From UBA1563 sp037440065 (GTDB lineage: Bacteria > Bacteroidota > Ignavibacteria > Ignavibacteriales > Ignavibacteriaceae), in assembly GCA_037440065.1 (NCBI GenBank), contig JBBIUV010000015.1, positions 372,001-436,000 on the forward strand: a stretch of DNA of 64,000 nucleotides. Direction: 5' to 3'. This document shows, piece by piece, positions 35,020 through 44,198 of the stretch. The notes under the pieces were generated by a model. That model searched no databases, was not told the origin of the DNA, and saw only the letters and a program-made list of their open reading frames with translations. Within the stretch, counting starts at the first letter, position 1; each line of letters opens with the position of its first letter. The position numbers and the translations under genes are program-made.

Positions 35020-36558
35020 ATGAAAAACGAATTCCAAAATATACCTGATAACTTTTCAGCGATCTTCATTAGGTCAGATAAAGACTACACAAAAATTCTT
35101 TTTGTTTCAGCTTCGATTGAAAAATATTTTGGATTTACCTCCGAAGAAATTTATAAAAACCCGAAATTATTATTTAAAAAAATAAATGCTGCATATTTTA
35201 ATGATGTCAAACAATTTTTCCGTAGCATAAAAAAGGGGCAACCGGCAGTAGTTGATTTTATTGTAGAGAAGAATGAATCCGAAAAATATTCGTTACGACT
35301 GCGGGCTATTCCTCAATTCGAAAACGACGACGTAAAGTATTTCGATGGAATAATGTTTGAAGTTCACGATGAACTTCAACAAAAAGCACTGCTTGAAGAG
35401 TCGGAAAAACAACTTAAAATTTTGTTTGAAACTGCCGAGGATTTGATTTTTATTCTTGATGCAAGTGGTAATTTTGTTCTTGTTAATGCAAACGGGGCTT
35501 TGGCACTTGAATATTTAACGGATGAAATGAAGGGGAAACATGTTCTTTCTTTTATAGATGAGTCAATAAAAGGTGCTTTCATCAAAGCATTTTATCAATT
35601 ACTGGCATCTTCATCGGTGCAGACTTTTGAAACCAAGTTCCTTAGCAAGTATGGTAAAAGTATTATCTTTGAATTGAACGCTAGAACTATTTTTGACGAT
35701 GCTAAAAATATCATCGGCGTCATTGCGATAGGCAGGAATATTACTTCTCGGAATTCACTCGAAGATAAAGTAAAAGATTTATCAAATAAATTAGTTGAAG
35801 CCAGAAGAATTATCTCGGTAGAACGAGATCGTGCAAAACAAAGAATTTCAGTGTTGGAAGAATTGAACAGATTGAAAAATGAATTTGTTTCAAACATTTC
35901 ACACGAACTTCGCACGCCGTTGGCTTCTATTATAGGATTTTCAGAGACCATTGATTCCGATTCATCAATGCCCGATGAAATGAAAAAGGAATTCAACAAA
36001 ATAATTTTGGAAGAAGCAAAACGGCTTGCAAATTTAATTAACGATGTGCTTGATATTTCTAAAATTGAGGGGGGTAAAATTGTACTTAACAAAACCGAAT
36101 TTGACATCAATGAAATATTGAGAAAATGTGTTGAGAAGATAAGAGCTAACGCAAAAACAAAGCGGATTACCTTATCGGTTGATATTCCTCCGGAAACGGT
36201 GTTGGTATATGCGGATGAGGAAAGAATAACTCAATTATTTGAGAACCTTTTGGCAAACGCAGTAAAATTTAATGTTGAAGAAGGTCGTGTAACGGTTTTG
36301 GCTCAGAATCTGTTTAAAGAATATGAAGTAATTATAAGTGATACAGGTGTTGGGATTCCCGCACAAGATTTACCGTTCATCTTTCAGAAGTTTTATAGAG
36401 TAAGCAGGCCTGGAACAGAAATTCCCGGAACTGGTCTTGGGCTTGCCTTAGTTAAACAAATTGTCGATCACCATAAAGGATTGATAACTCTACAAAGCGA
36501 GGAAAACAAGGGAACAACCTTAATCATAAAATTACCGTTACTTAAAAATCAAGGATAA
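35020..36558 (+). CDS. Cytoplasmic PAS histidine kinase
   Basis: I take the ATG at 35020 (512 residues) rather than the in-frame TTG at 34960. PAS domains at about 10-120 and 130-245. A helical linker follows, then HisKA with H295 in NISHELRTPLAS, and HATPase with NLLANAVKFN, DTGVGI and GTGLGLALVKQI. No membrane segment. The stop at 36556-36558 is four bases before the start of the sigma-54 activator, so kinase and regulator are a cognate pair in one operon. Confidence 0.9.
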   Translation: MKNEFQNIPDNFSAIFIRSDKDYTKILFVSASIEKYFGFTSEEIYKNPKLLFKKINAAYFNDVKQFFRSIKKGQPAVVDFIVEKNESEKYSLRLRAIPQFENDDVKYFDGIMFEVHDELQQKALLEESEKQLKILFETAEDLIFILDASGNFVLVNANGALALEYLTDEMKGKHVLSFIDESIKGAFIKAFYQLLASSSVQTFETKFLSKYGKSIIFELNARTIFDDAKNIIGVIAIGRNITSRNSLEDKVKDLSNKLVEARRIISVERDRAKQRISVLEELNRLKNEFVSNISHELRTPLASIIGFSETIDSDSSMPDEMKKEFNKIILEEAKRLANLINDVLDISKIEGGKIVLNKTEFDINEILRKCVEKIRANAKTKRITLSVDIPPETVLVYADEERITQLFENLLANAVKFNVEEGRVTVLAQNLFKEYEVIISDTGVGIPAQDLPFIFQKFYRVSRPGTEIPGTGLGLALVKQIVDHHKGLITLQSEENKGTTLIIKLPLLKNQG

Positions 36559-36562
36559 TGAA

Positions 36563-37945
36563 TTGAAAAAACTAATCTACATTGTTGACGACGAACCGGC
36601 AATTGCTAAATTGCTTTCGTATTGGGTTCATGACAAATGGGGTTATGAAGCTGAAGTTTTTACAGACGGTGAACAGGCACTGAAGAAAATTTCCGCAAAA
36701 CCGGATTTGATTTTACTCGATATCATGCTTCCCGGGCTGAACGGTATTGAAACTTTAAAAAGAATCAAACAGTATGATGAGAATCTTCCGGTTATTATTC
36801 TTTCCGCTCAAGGTAGAATTGAAACCGCATTGGAAGCGCTCCGAAACGGTGCATACGATTACTTCCCAAAACCAATTGATACACAGCGGTTAGAACCTGC
36901 GATTAAAAATGCGATTAAAAATTACGATCTTACTCGCGAAGTTCAGAATTTAAGAGAAAATGTTCATCGCGAGTTTAAGTTTGAAAATATTATTTCTGCA
37001 GATGGAAAAATGCAGGATGTATTTAAACTTGTAAGTAAAGTGCTCAACAATGATATAACGGTTTTGATTCACGGTGAAAGCGGGACCGGAAAAGAATTGA
37101 TAGCGAAGGCTATTCACTACAACGGAATAAGAAAAGAGAAACCATTTATCGTAGTGAATTGTGCTTCCATTCCTCGCGAACTTCTCGAAAGCGAATTGTT
37201 CGGGCACGAAAAGGGGTCTTTCACAGGCGCTCATCAACGGAAACTGGGAAAGTTTGAAATTGCAAATGAAGGAACAATCTTTCTTGATGAGGTCGGTGAA
37301 CTTGAAATGATGCTGCAGGCAAAACTACTGCGCGTTATTCAGCAAAGAGAGTTTGAGCGCGTTGGTGGCAATGAATTGTTAAAGACCGATGTGCGGATTA
37401 TTTCTGCCACAAATCGTGATTTGCGTAAAGCCGTTGAGAATAAAGAATTCCGAGAAGACCTTTATTATCGATTGAATTCCTTCCCGATCAACATTCCTCC
37501 ACTGCGTCAACGTAAAGGCGATTTGCTTGTACTTGCTGATTATTTTCTTCAACGCGGTAAAGCTAAGTTGGCAAGAGAAACAAAAGGATTTTCGAAGCGT
37601 GCTTTAAAACTAATCTACGATTATGATTGGCCCGGGAACGTTCGTGAAATGGAAAACACTATTGAACGCTGCATTATTGTTTCCGATACAGACAATATAG
37701 ATGTTGAGGACTTTCCGGCACATATTAAAGTTTTTGATCAGAGCAGAACGTATGGAACTTCAACCGGTTATTTTTCAGAAGATGTGATCGTTCCGTTCGA
37801 AAAAATAAAAGAAGAAGCTGTTCGGCACGCATTGAAGATAACAAAAGGGAACATTCTTGAAGCTGCAAAAAAATTGCAACTCGGCAGAGCAACCATTTAC
37901 CGGCTGATGGAACGGTATAAAATTGATAGCAAAGAATTTGAATAA
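36563..37945 (+). CDS. NtrC-family sigma-54-dependent response regulator
   Basis: 460 residues from a TTG supported by AAGGA 7 bases upstream. Receiver with D53 in LILLDIMLP. AAA+ domain with Walker A GESGTGKE (171-178), the sigma-54-contacting loop as GSFTGA (218-223) instead of the commoner GAFTGA, Walker B GTIFLDEVG (237-245) and RQRKGDL. A Fis-type helix-turn-helix ends the protein (LEAAKKLQLGRATIYRLMERY). It activates sigma-54 RNA polymerase promoters once phosphorylated. The kinase just upstream is its probable partner. A STAS gene and a phosphatase gene follow. Confidence 0.93.
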   Translation: MKKLIYIVDDEPAIAKLLSYWVHDKWGYEAEVFTDGEQALKKISAKPDLILLDIMLPGLNGIETLKRIKQYDENLPVIILSAQGRIETALEALRNGAYDYFPKPIDTQRLEPAIKNAIKNYDLTREVQNLRENVHREFKFENIISADGKMQDVFKLVSKVLNNDITVLIHGESGTGKELIAKAIHYNGIRKEKPFIVVNCASIPRELLESELFGHEKGSFTGAHQRKLGKFEIANEGTIFLDEVGELEMMLQAKLLRVIQQREFERVGGNELLKTDVRIISATNRDLRKAVENKEFREDLYYRLNSFPINIPPLRQRKGDLLVLADYFLQRGKAKLARETKGFSKRALKLIYDYDWPGNVREMENTIERCIIVSDTDNIDVEDFPAHIKVFDQSRTYGTSTGYFSEDVIVPFEKIKEEAVRHALKITKGNILEAAKKLQLGRATIYRLMERYKIDSKEFE

Positions 37946-37968
37946 AAACTAAATTGCAATATGAAAAA

Positions 37969-37973
37969 AGGAG
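37969..37973 (+). promoter_or_regulatory. Ribosome binding site deciding the start at 37978
   Basis: AGGAG four bases before the ATG at 37978. The in-frame TTG at 37954 is upstream of this site and has none of its own. Confidence 0.6.
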
Positions 37974-37977
37974 AAGT

Positions 37978-38325
37978 ATGGACTTTATAAAAGAAACCTT
38001 TGAAGAAATTGTTGTGGAAGTAGTGAATCTTTCACGCGCAACTTTAAAAGAAGCTGAAGAATTTAAAAAAATTCTTACTCAGGAAATTGAAATGGGTTCG
38101 CGAAAAATGGTTGTTGATCTCTCTGAATGCGAATTTATCGATTCAACTTTTCTTGGAGCGCTGGTAGTTTCGCTAAAAAAAATAACTTCATTGGGTGGTG
38201 ATCTCAAACTTGTCGGTTTTCAGCCGGCGGTTCATTCCATGTTCGAATTAACAAGAATGTACAGGGTGTTTGAAGCTTTTCCATCTAAGTTGGAAGCGAT
38301 TCAAAGTTACGGTAAGAAAGTTTAG
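37978..38325 (+). CDS. STAS-domain anti-sigma factor antagonist
   Basis: 115 residues from the ATG at 37978. One STAS domain of the SpoIIAA/RsbV type with the core VVDLSECEFIDSTFLGAL. S56 is the likely serine whose phosphorylation controls partner binding. By family knowledge, the dephosphorylated form releases a partner by binding an anti-sigma factor kinase. No such kinase (RsbW-like) is in the window, so the target is unknown. The phosphatase gene starts 5 bases downstream and should be the enzyme that dephosphorylates it. Confidence 0.88.
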   Translation: MDFIKETFEEIVVEVVNLSRATLKEAEEFKKILTQEIEMGSRKMVVDLSECEFIDSTFLGALVVSLKKITSLGGDLKLVGFQPAVHSMFELTRMYRVFEAFPSKLEAIQSYGKKV

Positions 38326-38330
38326 TTAGA

Positions 38331-39896
38331 ATGCCGAACGAAGATTCAAAAACGATTCTGATTGTTGATGATGATGTCACCATCAGGAAATTGCTTGGAT
38401 TTCACCTAAAGCAAAAAGAATATAAAGTTGTTGAAGCTTCGGACACATCTCTTGGTTTTAAAGCGCTCGAAGAAAATAAAATTGATTTAGTACTTTGCGA
38501 TGTTAGCATGGAAGGAATGGACGGTTACACGTTTTGCGGAAAAGTCCGTGAAAATGAAAAGTACAGAGTTCTTCCGTTTATTTTTGTTACAGCTAAAACA
38601 AGTTTTGAGGATAAAGAAAAAGCCCTCGCTGTTGGAGGAGACGATATTATCACAAAACCGTTCGTTGTTCCGGAACTTCTTTTAAAAGTACAAGCTCTCC
38701 TCCGACGTGCTGAGATTTACAAAGCTTACGGTGCAAAAAAAAATATTCAGGACACTATTGCTGAAACAGTCCCCAAAATTGTTTTAGTGGATGATGACAT
38801 TTCTCTCGCCAAGTTATTTCAATATAATTTAAATAAATCGGGATTTTTGTGTGAAATCGCTACCGGTGCCGAAGAAGGTTTTAAGCTTGCAAAATCTGTT
38901 ATTCCCGATGTTATTATTTCCGATATCATGATGCCAAAGATTGACGGATTCCAATTCCGAAGTATGGTGATGAATGATCCGGAGCTAAAATCGATTCCTT
39001 TTATCTTCTTAACATCCAAAGGTGCTGAAGACGATATTCTTCGGGGGTATGATCTGGGAATTGCCGATTATGTTTTAAAAACTGCAGGTCCTCGTGTTGT
39101 TGTTGCTAAAGTTAATGCAACGATCAAAAGTCTTGGGAAAGCTAGACAGAAAGTTGTTTCCGAGCTGCAGGATGCCGCTGATTCAATGAAGGTTAAAGTT
39201 GTTCCCGATGGCTTTCCATCGTTTGAGGGATATGATATTCAACATTGGCATCAAGCATTTTCAGGAATTCCGGGGGGAGATTTCATCGATTATTTCCCTC
39301 TTGATAATGAAAACTTCGCCGTTGTTCTTGGGGATGTGATGGGGAAAAAATGGGGTGCCTGGTATTTTGCAATCGCTTATGCCGGTTATGTTAGAAGTTC
39401 AATTCGTGTTGCACTGCAAAATGCAAGTGAATATACTCCAAGCATTATTTTAAGTAAGGTAAATCAGTTGGTTTATCAAGATGCAAAAATTTCAGAAGTG
39501 TTTACAACCCTTTCGGTCATTATTATTAATAATCGGACCAAAGTTGCAAAATACTCTGGTGCGGGAGATTTACCGGTAGTTTTCAAAAATTCAAAAGAGG
39601 GAACAGCGAATTTGATCCAATCAAAAGGAATGCTGCTTGGTTTTTCTTCAAATGGATTTTTTGAAGACAAAGAAATTTTGATGGGGGAGAATGATATGCT
39701 TGTTCTCTTTACGGATGGAATTATTGAATCAAGAAATCAAAATGGGGAGCCTCTGGAAGCTAAAGGATTGGTGGAGTTAGTACGAAATTTAAATAACTCG
39801 AATGATCCCCTCACAGCTTTAAAGAATCAAATCAGTACATTCACCAACCAAAAATTCGAAGACGATACCAGCCTAATCACCATTCTTGCCAAATAA
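38331..39896 (+). CDS. REC-REC-SpoIIE serine phosphatase
   Basis: 521 residues. First receiver with D57 in LVLCDVSMEG and ITKPFV. A second receiver begins near 146 (PKIVLVDDDISLAK) with its aspartate in IISDIMMPK. Its switch lysine is followed by threonine (YVLKTAG), unlike the usual KP. The C-terminal ~240 residues form a SpoIIE/PP2C phosphatase with metal ligands in GGDFIDYF, LGDVMGKK, LFTDGIIE and FEDDTSL. The enzyme most likely removes phosphate from the STAS protein encoded just upstream, under control of receiver phosphorylation. This links two-component signalling and partner switching. Confidence 0.92.
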   Translation: MPNEDSKTILIVDDDVTIRKLLGFHLKQKEYKVVEASDTSLGFKALEENKIDLVLCDVSMEGMDGYTFCGKVRENEKYRVLPFIFVTAKTSFEDKEKALAVGGDDIITKPFVVPELLLKVQALLRRAEIYKAYGAKKNIQDTIAETVPKIVLVDDDISLAKLFQYNLNKSGFLCEIATGAEEGFKLAKSVIPDVIISDIMMPKIDGFQFRSMVMNDPELKSIPFIFLTSKGAEDDILRGYDLGIADYVLKTAGPRVVVAKVNATIKSLGKARQKVVSELQDAADSMKVKVVPDGFPSFEGYDIQHWHQAFSGIPGGDFIDYFPLDNENFAVVLGDVMGKKWGAWYFAIAYAGYVRSSIRVALQNASEYTPSIILSKVNQLVYQDAKISEVFTTLSVIIINNRTKVAKYSGAGDLPVVFKNSKEGTANLIQSKGMLLGFSSNGFFEDKEILMGENDMLVLFTDGIIESRNQNGEPLEAKGLVELVRNLNNSNDPLTALKNQISTFTNQKFEDDTSLITILAK

Positions 39897-40045
39897 GAAT
39901 TGTTGCTTTTTGCTCAATTTTGCAAATAAAAAAAACCAATTGTGATATGAATTCCTTGCGTGATGGTTCTCAATGCATTATCTTTCAATCGTTGATATTT
40001 TTACGGTAAGGTAATTAGTCATTAACAAAACCCACGGGGTCTCCT

Positions 40046-40333
40046 ATGGAACAAATTGGTTCGGTTCAAGAAAAAATAAGTTCAGGATATTCGGTTAATT
40101 TAAAAAATCCGTTTCTCCTGAGGTACATTTATTATCCAATTCGAGCAGGATTGTTCGGATTTTCGCTATTTTTTACTACAATCTTTCTCTCAAAATATAT
40201 TGGATTCCTTGTAAAAAACTCGAATGAATTTAGGATAGACATCAATGATGTGGTACTATCTCTACTCGGTTTTATTTTGCTGGGATTGATAAAATTGTTA
40301 GAAAATTTCAAACCAGTTCAAAGCCGTAAATAA
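40046..40333 (+). CDS. Small membrane protein, unknown function
   Basis: 95 residues with two hydrophobic helices at about 33-54 (AGLFGFSLFFTTIFLSKYIG) and 68-86 (VVLSLLGFILLGLIKLL). The N-terminus and C-terminus are polar and probably cytoplasmic. No family recognised. It stands alone between the phosphatase gene and the convergent GH13 gene, 149 bases from the former. No clear ribosome binding site is seen, which lowers confidence. Confidence 0.55.
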   Translation: MEQIGSVQEKISSGYSVNLKNPFLLRYIYYPIRAGLFGFSLFFTTIFLSKYIGFLVKNSNEFRIDINDVVLSLLGFILLGLIKLLENFKPVQSRK

Positions 40334-40399
40334 CGGTAAGTAAATAAAAATAAGTTCAGCGGGAAAATTGCGTCTTCTTTTTCATCCAGTAAATCTGTA

Positions 40400-41875
40400 T
40401 CAATATTGCAAAAGATGAATTTGATAAGGTGTTAATTCTACGAATAACCCTGCGTAAAGTACTTCATTTGCAGATCGGATGTATTCTTCACCAGTCCAAA
40501 GATCGGTTAGAAGCATCAGTTCTTCTGAACCTTTTGGATGGATTTTTATTCTCCCTTGAGAAGAAACATTAGCATAATTTACAACTACAAGACATCGGAA
40601 TGAGCCGTAAGTCCAATTCCATGTTAATAAATTTTCATAGGTGTGGTCTTTTTCCCAACCAGGCAAAGCCTCTTTTAATTCCCAACTTCCCAAAGAAAAA
40701 ATCTCATTTTTTGTCAAATGTAATAATTTATTATAAAAAGCTGTGACTGTTTTATTGCCATTTTCTTTTGGTTCCCGTCCAAGTTGAACGGGTAATTTAA
40801 TTTTCTTTCCTTCTGTTTGACCGTCGAAATAGAAGCGCATTCCAGGTATTGTTGAGATTATAATTGCAGCTGCAAAGGATTTTTCCATTCCAAGAGAATG
40901 GATTGCTCTTTCTTCGTCATGGTTTTCTATAAATCGCGCAGATTTCGATTGAAATGATAAATCTGCTCTTAAGTGATCTCGGATATTTTTGGGTGTACCG
41001 TCTTTTAAACGGTCTAATAATTTTTTATCATAAGTGAAATCAAAACCCAACTGCTGCAATTCCCACTCTAAATTCCAATATGCTTCTGCCAGAAACAAAA
41101 AATCAGGATGTTTTTGCTTGATTTTTGAAATCGCTGATTTCCAAAACTCGTCTTCTGGTCTTGGGTGAAGGTACTCATTAATAACACCTCTCCAAGTATT
41201 TCCGAAAACATTGTTCAGAGTAAGCATCGCCATGTCGCAACGAACCCCGTCACACAGTTCAGCTATCTCTATAAGCGTTGAAAAAAGAAATTCGCGTGTG
41301 TTCAAATTGAAATAATTAAGTTGAATGGTATCTGTCCATGCAGGGAAAAAAGGATCGCGGCCATGTGCAAAAATCCGGTGAGGCTGTTGAATTGGCCGAT
41401 AGAAAGTATGCCGATCAGAAGAAAGAACTTCTTCGGTTGTTTCTAAAAAAATATCGGGATGTGTTTTTAATAATTTGGTTTCGGCGCTGAAATGGTTCGG
41501 GACAAAGTCAAGCAACAATTTGATATTTAATTCGTTGAGCCGTTTTTTTAGTTGTTGTAAATCTTTTTTTGATCCAAGTTCCCGGCTGATTTCATAAGAA
41601 TCTATCGCGTATGGTGATCCGATAACATCTTTCCTCTGCCAATCTTTTAAACTTCTGTTGTACGATTGAATTAAGTATTCCTCGAAACAGCAACGGTCGA
41701 TCAGAATATCTGTGGTTTGCCAAATTCCCATTAACCAAATTATTTCAATTCCCTGTTCAGCGAGATTTTTCCAATAAGCTGAAGGGATATCGGCAATCGT
41801 TGCCTTTTTTCCTTCACTATCAAATCGCCGAACGAGTAATCTTACATTGATTTCCAGAAGTTTTGGATTTTTCAT
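40400..41875 (-). CDS. Alpha-amylase-family (GH13) enzyme
   Basis: 491 residues, without a signal peptide, so probably cytoplasmic. Conserved regions of GH13 are visible: LLLDFVPNHFS, nucleophile D214 in GVRCDMAML, acid/base E264 in FLAEAYW, and transition-state stabiliser D320 in FIENHDEERA. The C-terminal part forms a beta domain. It may act on maltodextrin, trehalose or glycogen-derived glucans; the exact reaction cannot be read. The start is 11 bases after the stop of the glucose-6-phosphate isomerase gene, indicating a carbohydrate operon. Confidence 0.88.
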   Translation of the reverse strand: MKNPKLLEINVRLLVRRFDSEGKKATIADIPSAYWKNLAEQGIEIIWLMGIWQTTDILIDRCCFEEYLIQSYNRSLKDWQRKDVIGSPYAIDSYEISRELGSKKDLQQLKKRLNELNIKLLLDFVPNHFSAETKLLKTHPDIFLETTEEVLSSDRHTFYRPIQQPHRIFAHGRDPFFPAWTDTIQLNYFNLNTREFLFSTLIEIAELCDGVRCDMAMLTLNNVFGNTWRGVINEYLHPRPEDEFWKSAISKIKQKHPDFLFLAEAYWNLEWELQQLGFDFTYDKKLLDRLKDGTPKNIRDHLRADLSFQSKSARFIENHDEERAIHSLGMEKSFAAAIIISTIPGMRFYFDGQTEGKKIKLPVQLGREPKENGNKTVTAFYNKLLHLTKNEIFSLGSWELKEALPGWEKDHTYENLLTWNWTYGSFRCLVVVNYANVSSQGRIKIHPKGSEELMLLTDLWTGEEYIRSANEVLYAGLFVELTPYQIHLLQY

Positions 41876-41886
41876 GTTACCGATTG

Positions 41887-43572
41887 CTACAATGAAAAAG
41901 ATTCAATCGCTTTAACAAGATCACCGCTAATGTGCAGCGAAATAACTCTTCTGTTTTTGTTTGCCAAAGCGTTAAAATCACCTTGAGCTTGAGCTGTTAT
42001 TAGTACTCCAAACGAATATCCTTGATGTGGAACTTCAACATCATCGGTAATTGCATTTGTAAGTTGAATGAACAATCCGTTATTCTTTCCGCCTTTATGT
42101 AGCTGTCCGGTTGAGTGAAGAAAACGTGGCCCATACCCGATTGTAGTTGCAAGTGAATATTTTTCAGAAATTTTATTTCTGAAAGATTGTAAGGCATCAT
42201 TTACTTTTTCTCCATATTCGGTAAACGCCATGATCGATACATAGTCATGTTCATCTGCTTGAGAGAGAAATTTATTTAACGCAGAGGAAATCGAATCGGT
42301 TTTATCGAATTGATTTTTGCTTTCGATTAACGAGACCGCTCCTTCAGTTATTACTGCGGGAGTTTCAGGAAGTTTTCCATTTGCCTTGTATGCTTTTAGA
42401 CTTTCACCGGCTAATGTTTTAGCAAACTGTACATCTGGTTGATCGAAAGGATGTATCTTCAATACAACGCTTGAGAGAGCCGTTGCAATTTCCCAACGGT
42501 AGAACTCTTTTGCTAATTGATAGACATCATCTAATTCAAAAACAATAACCGGTTTTTGAGCAGCGATTAATTCAACTGCAAACTTATCCAATTTTGCGTT
42601 ATCATCTTTAGCAAGCTTGATGAAAATAAACACCCGGTCATTTTTGTAGAAATTGACGGGAGATATTTCTTCATCACAGATTGGAAGGATACCTTTCCCA
42701 TCTTTGCCGGTACTTTCAGCAACCAATTGTTCTATCCATTGCGGAAAAGAAGAAAAACTTGATGAGACATAGAAGGTAATTTTGTCCTGTCCGGTTTCGT
42801 ATAATTCACCCAAAGTTGCACCAAGCTTAAATCCTGGATTTTTTGAAGCATCCACATACGATTGGCATTCATCGGCGATTTCTTTTGCATTAAGTAAGAA
42901 TCTTTCAACATCAATTCCCATTAAAGCAGCGGGAAGCATACCGAAATACGTTAAAGCAGAATATCTTCCCCCAACATCACTTGGAGTTGAAAAGATTTTT
43001 CTAAATTTTTTCTCTTTTGCAAAGTTTTCCAACCATGTGTTCGGATCAGTTAATGCTACAAATTGCTGACCGGGATTCGGGTTAATCTTACTTACTTCAT
43101 TGTGGAAGAAATAAAAGAAGGACATTGTCTCGATCGTTCCGCCTGATTTGCTTGCCACTATGAAAAGAGTTTTTGCCAGATCATAAGTTTCAGCAAGGCG
43201 TTTAACATTTAGCGGATGGGTATTATCTACAATTTCAAGTTTCGGGTAACCTGGTTTTGATCCGAAAGTTTTTGAAAATACTTCGGGGGCTAAACTGCTG
43301 CCTCCCATGCCAAGTAATAAAATATTTGTGTAGTCGTTTTTAATCTCATCCGCAAATTTTTGTAATTCATCGTACTTATCGAGCATTTTGTAAGGTTTGT
43401 TAAGCCAGCCAAGACGGTCTGCCAGTTCTTTTTGCTCTGCGGGATTTTCTTTCCAAATTGCAGGATCGCAATTCCATAATCTCGAAGGAATATTTTGGTT
43501 CTGCCAGAGTGAGAGCCGTTTTTCTACCTTATCTGATAAATCGTTATTTAAGTGATATACTATTTTTTCCAT
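41887..43572 (-). CDS. pgi: Glucose-6-phosphate isomerase
   Basis: 561 residues with two sugar-isomerase (SIS) domains: LLLGMGGSSLAPE near 84 and VASKSGGTIET near 140 mark the first. It interconverts glucose 6-phosphate and fructose 6-phosphate in glycolysis and gluconeogenesis. The sequence is closest in style to the isomerase half of the fused transaldolase/isomerase proteins known in some bacteria, but no transaldolase domain is attached here. The first visible motif is MEKIVYHLNNDLSDKVEK. AGGA lies just before the ATG. The GH13 gene follows on the same strand. Confidence 0.88.
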   Translation of the reverse strand: MEKIVYHLNNDLSDKVEKRLSLWQNQNIPSRLWNCDPAIWKENPAEQKELADRLGWLNKPYKMLDKYDELQKFADEIKNDYTNILLLGMGGSSLAPEVFSKTFGSKPGYPKLEIVDNTHPLNVKRLAETYDLAKTLFIVASKSGGTIETMSFFYFFHNEVSKINPNPGQQFVALTDPNTWLENFAKEKKFRKIFSTPSDVGGRYSALTYFGMLPAALMGIDVERFLLNAKEIADECQSYVDASKNPGFKLGATLGELYETGQDKITFYVSSSFSSFPQWIEQLVAESTGKDGKGILPICDEEISPVNFYKNDRVFIFIKLAKDDNAKLDKFAVELIAAQKPVIVFELDDVYQLAKEFYRWEIATALSSVVLKIHPFDQPDVQFAKTLAGESLKAYKANGKLPETPAVITEGAVSLIESKNQFDKTDSISSALNKFLSQADEHDYVSIMAFTEYGEKVNDALQSFRNKISEKYSLATTIGYGPRFLHSTGQLHKGGKNNGLFIQLTNAITDDVEVPHQGYSFGVLITAQAQGDFNALANKNRRVISLHISGDLVKAIESFSL

Positions 43573-43682
43573 GCGTTCCTCAAATTCTATTTGAATATTT
43601 TTCTATCTGAAACTTACAAAAATTTTTTTTGTTACTTTAGAAGCAGTGATAAATTTTTGTTATTAAAAGCAGAGAAATTGTG

Positions 43683-44147
43683 ATGAAATTAGCCACTTTA
43701 TGTTATGTGAAAAACCTGGAAGCAAAAACTACGCTGATGTTGCACCGGATTAAAAAACAAAACGATGTTCACGAAGGAAAATGGAACGGACTTGGAGGAA
43801 AATTCGAAAGAAGTGAAACCCCTGAAGAATGTGTTATTAGGGAAATAAAAGAAGAATCCGGTTTAACAATAGTCGATCCCAAATTAAAAGGATTTATCAC
43901 TTTTCCTTTATTTGATGGTGTGCACGATTGGTATGTTTTTGTTTTTGTAGCTGATCAGTTTTCCGGTGAACTTATTGATTCGGACGAAGGCAAGCTTGAG
44001 TGGATTCCCGATGAAAATTTATTCGAACTAAATTTATGGGATGGTGACCAGATTTTTATGGAATGGCTCGCGGATGACAAATTTTTCAGCGCAAAGTTCT
44101 TTTATGAAAACAAAAAGCTTGTGCGTTATGATGTTTCTTTTTATTGA
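43683..44147 (+). CDS. Nudix hydrolase
   Basis: 154 residues from the ATG at 43683 (the GTG at 43680 is adjacent). The Nudix box GX5EX7REUXEEXGU is complete: GKFERSE, then REIKEESGL, near residues 40-62. It binds Mg and hydrolyses a nucleoside diphosphate linked to another group. The MutT-like start (CYVKNLEAKTTLMLHRIKK) and WNGLGGKFE suggest an 8-oxo-dGTP diphosphatase-like or related sanitising role, but the substrate is not determined. It is divergent from pgi. Confidence 0.87.
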   Translation: MKLATLCYVKNLEAKTTLMLHRIKKQNDVHEGKWNGLGGKFERSETPEECVIREIKEESGLTIVDPKLKGFITFPLFDGVHDWYVFVFVADQFSGELIDSDEGKLEWIPDENLFELNLWDGDQIFMEWLADDKFFSAKFFYENKKLVRYDVSFY

Positions 44148-44198
44148 ACCGATATCTAACTTTACACCAACACTTTATTTTTTAGGAAAAGTAATCTC

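Noticed and set aside
35595..36110. 171-codon open frame antisense to the PAS kinase at 35020
   Set aside because: Serine- and leucine-rich translation typical of the reverse complement of a kinase gene; overlaps conserved HisKA coding sequence.
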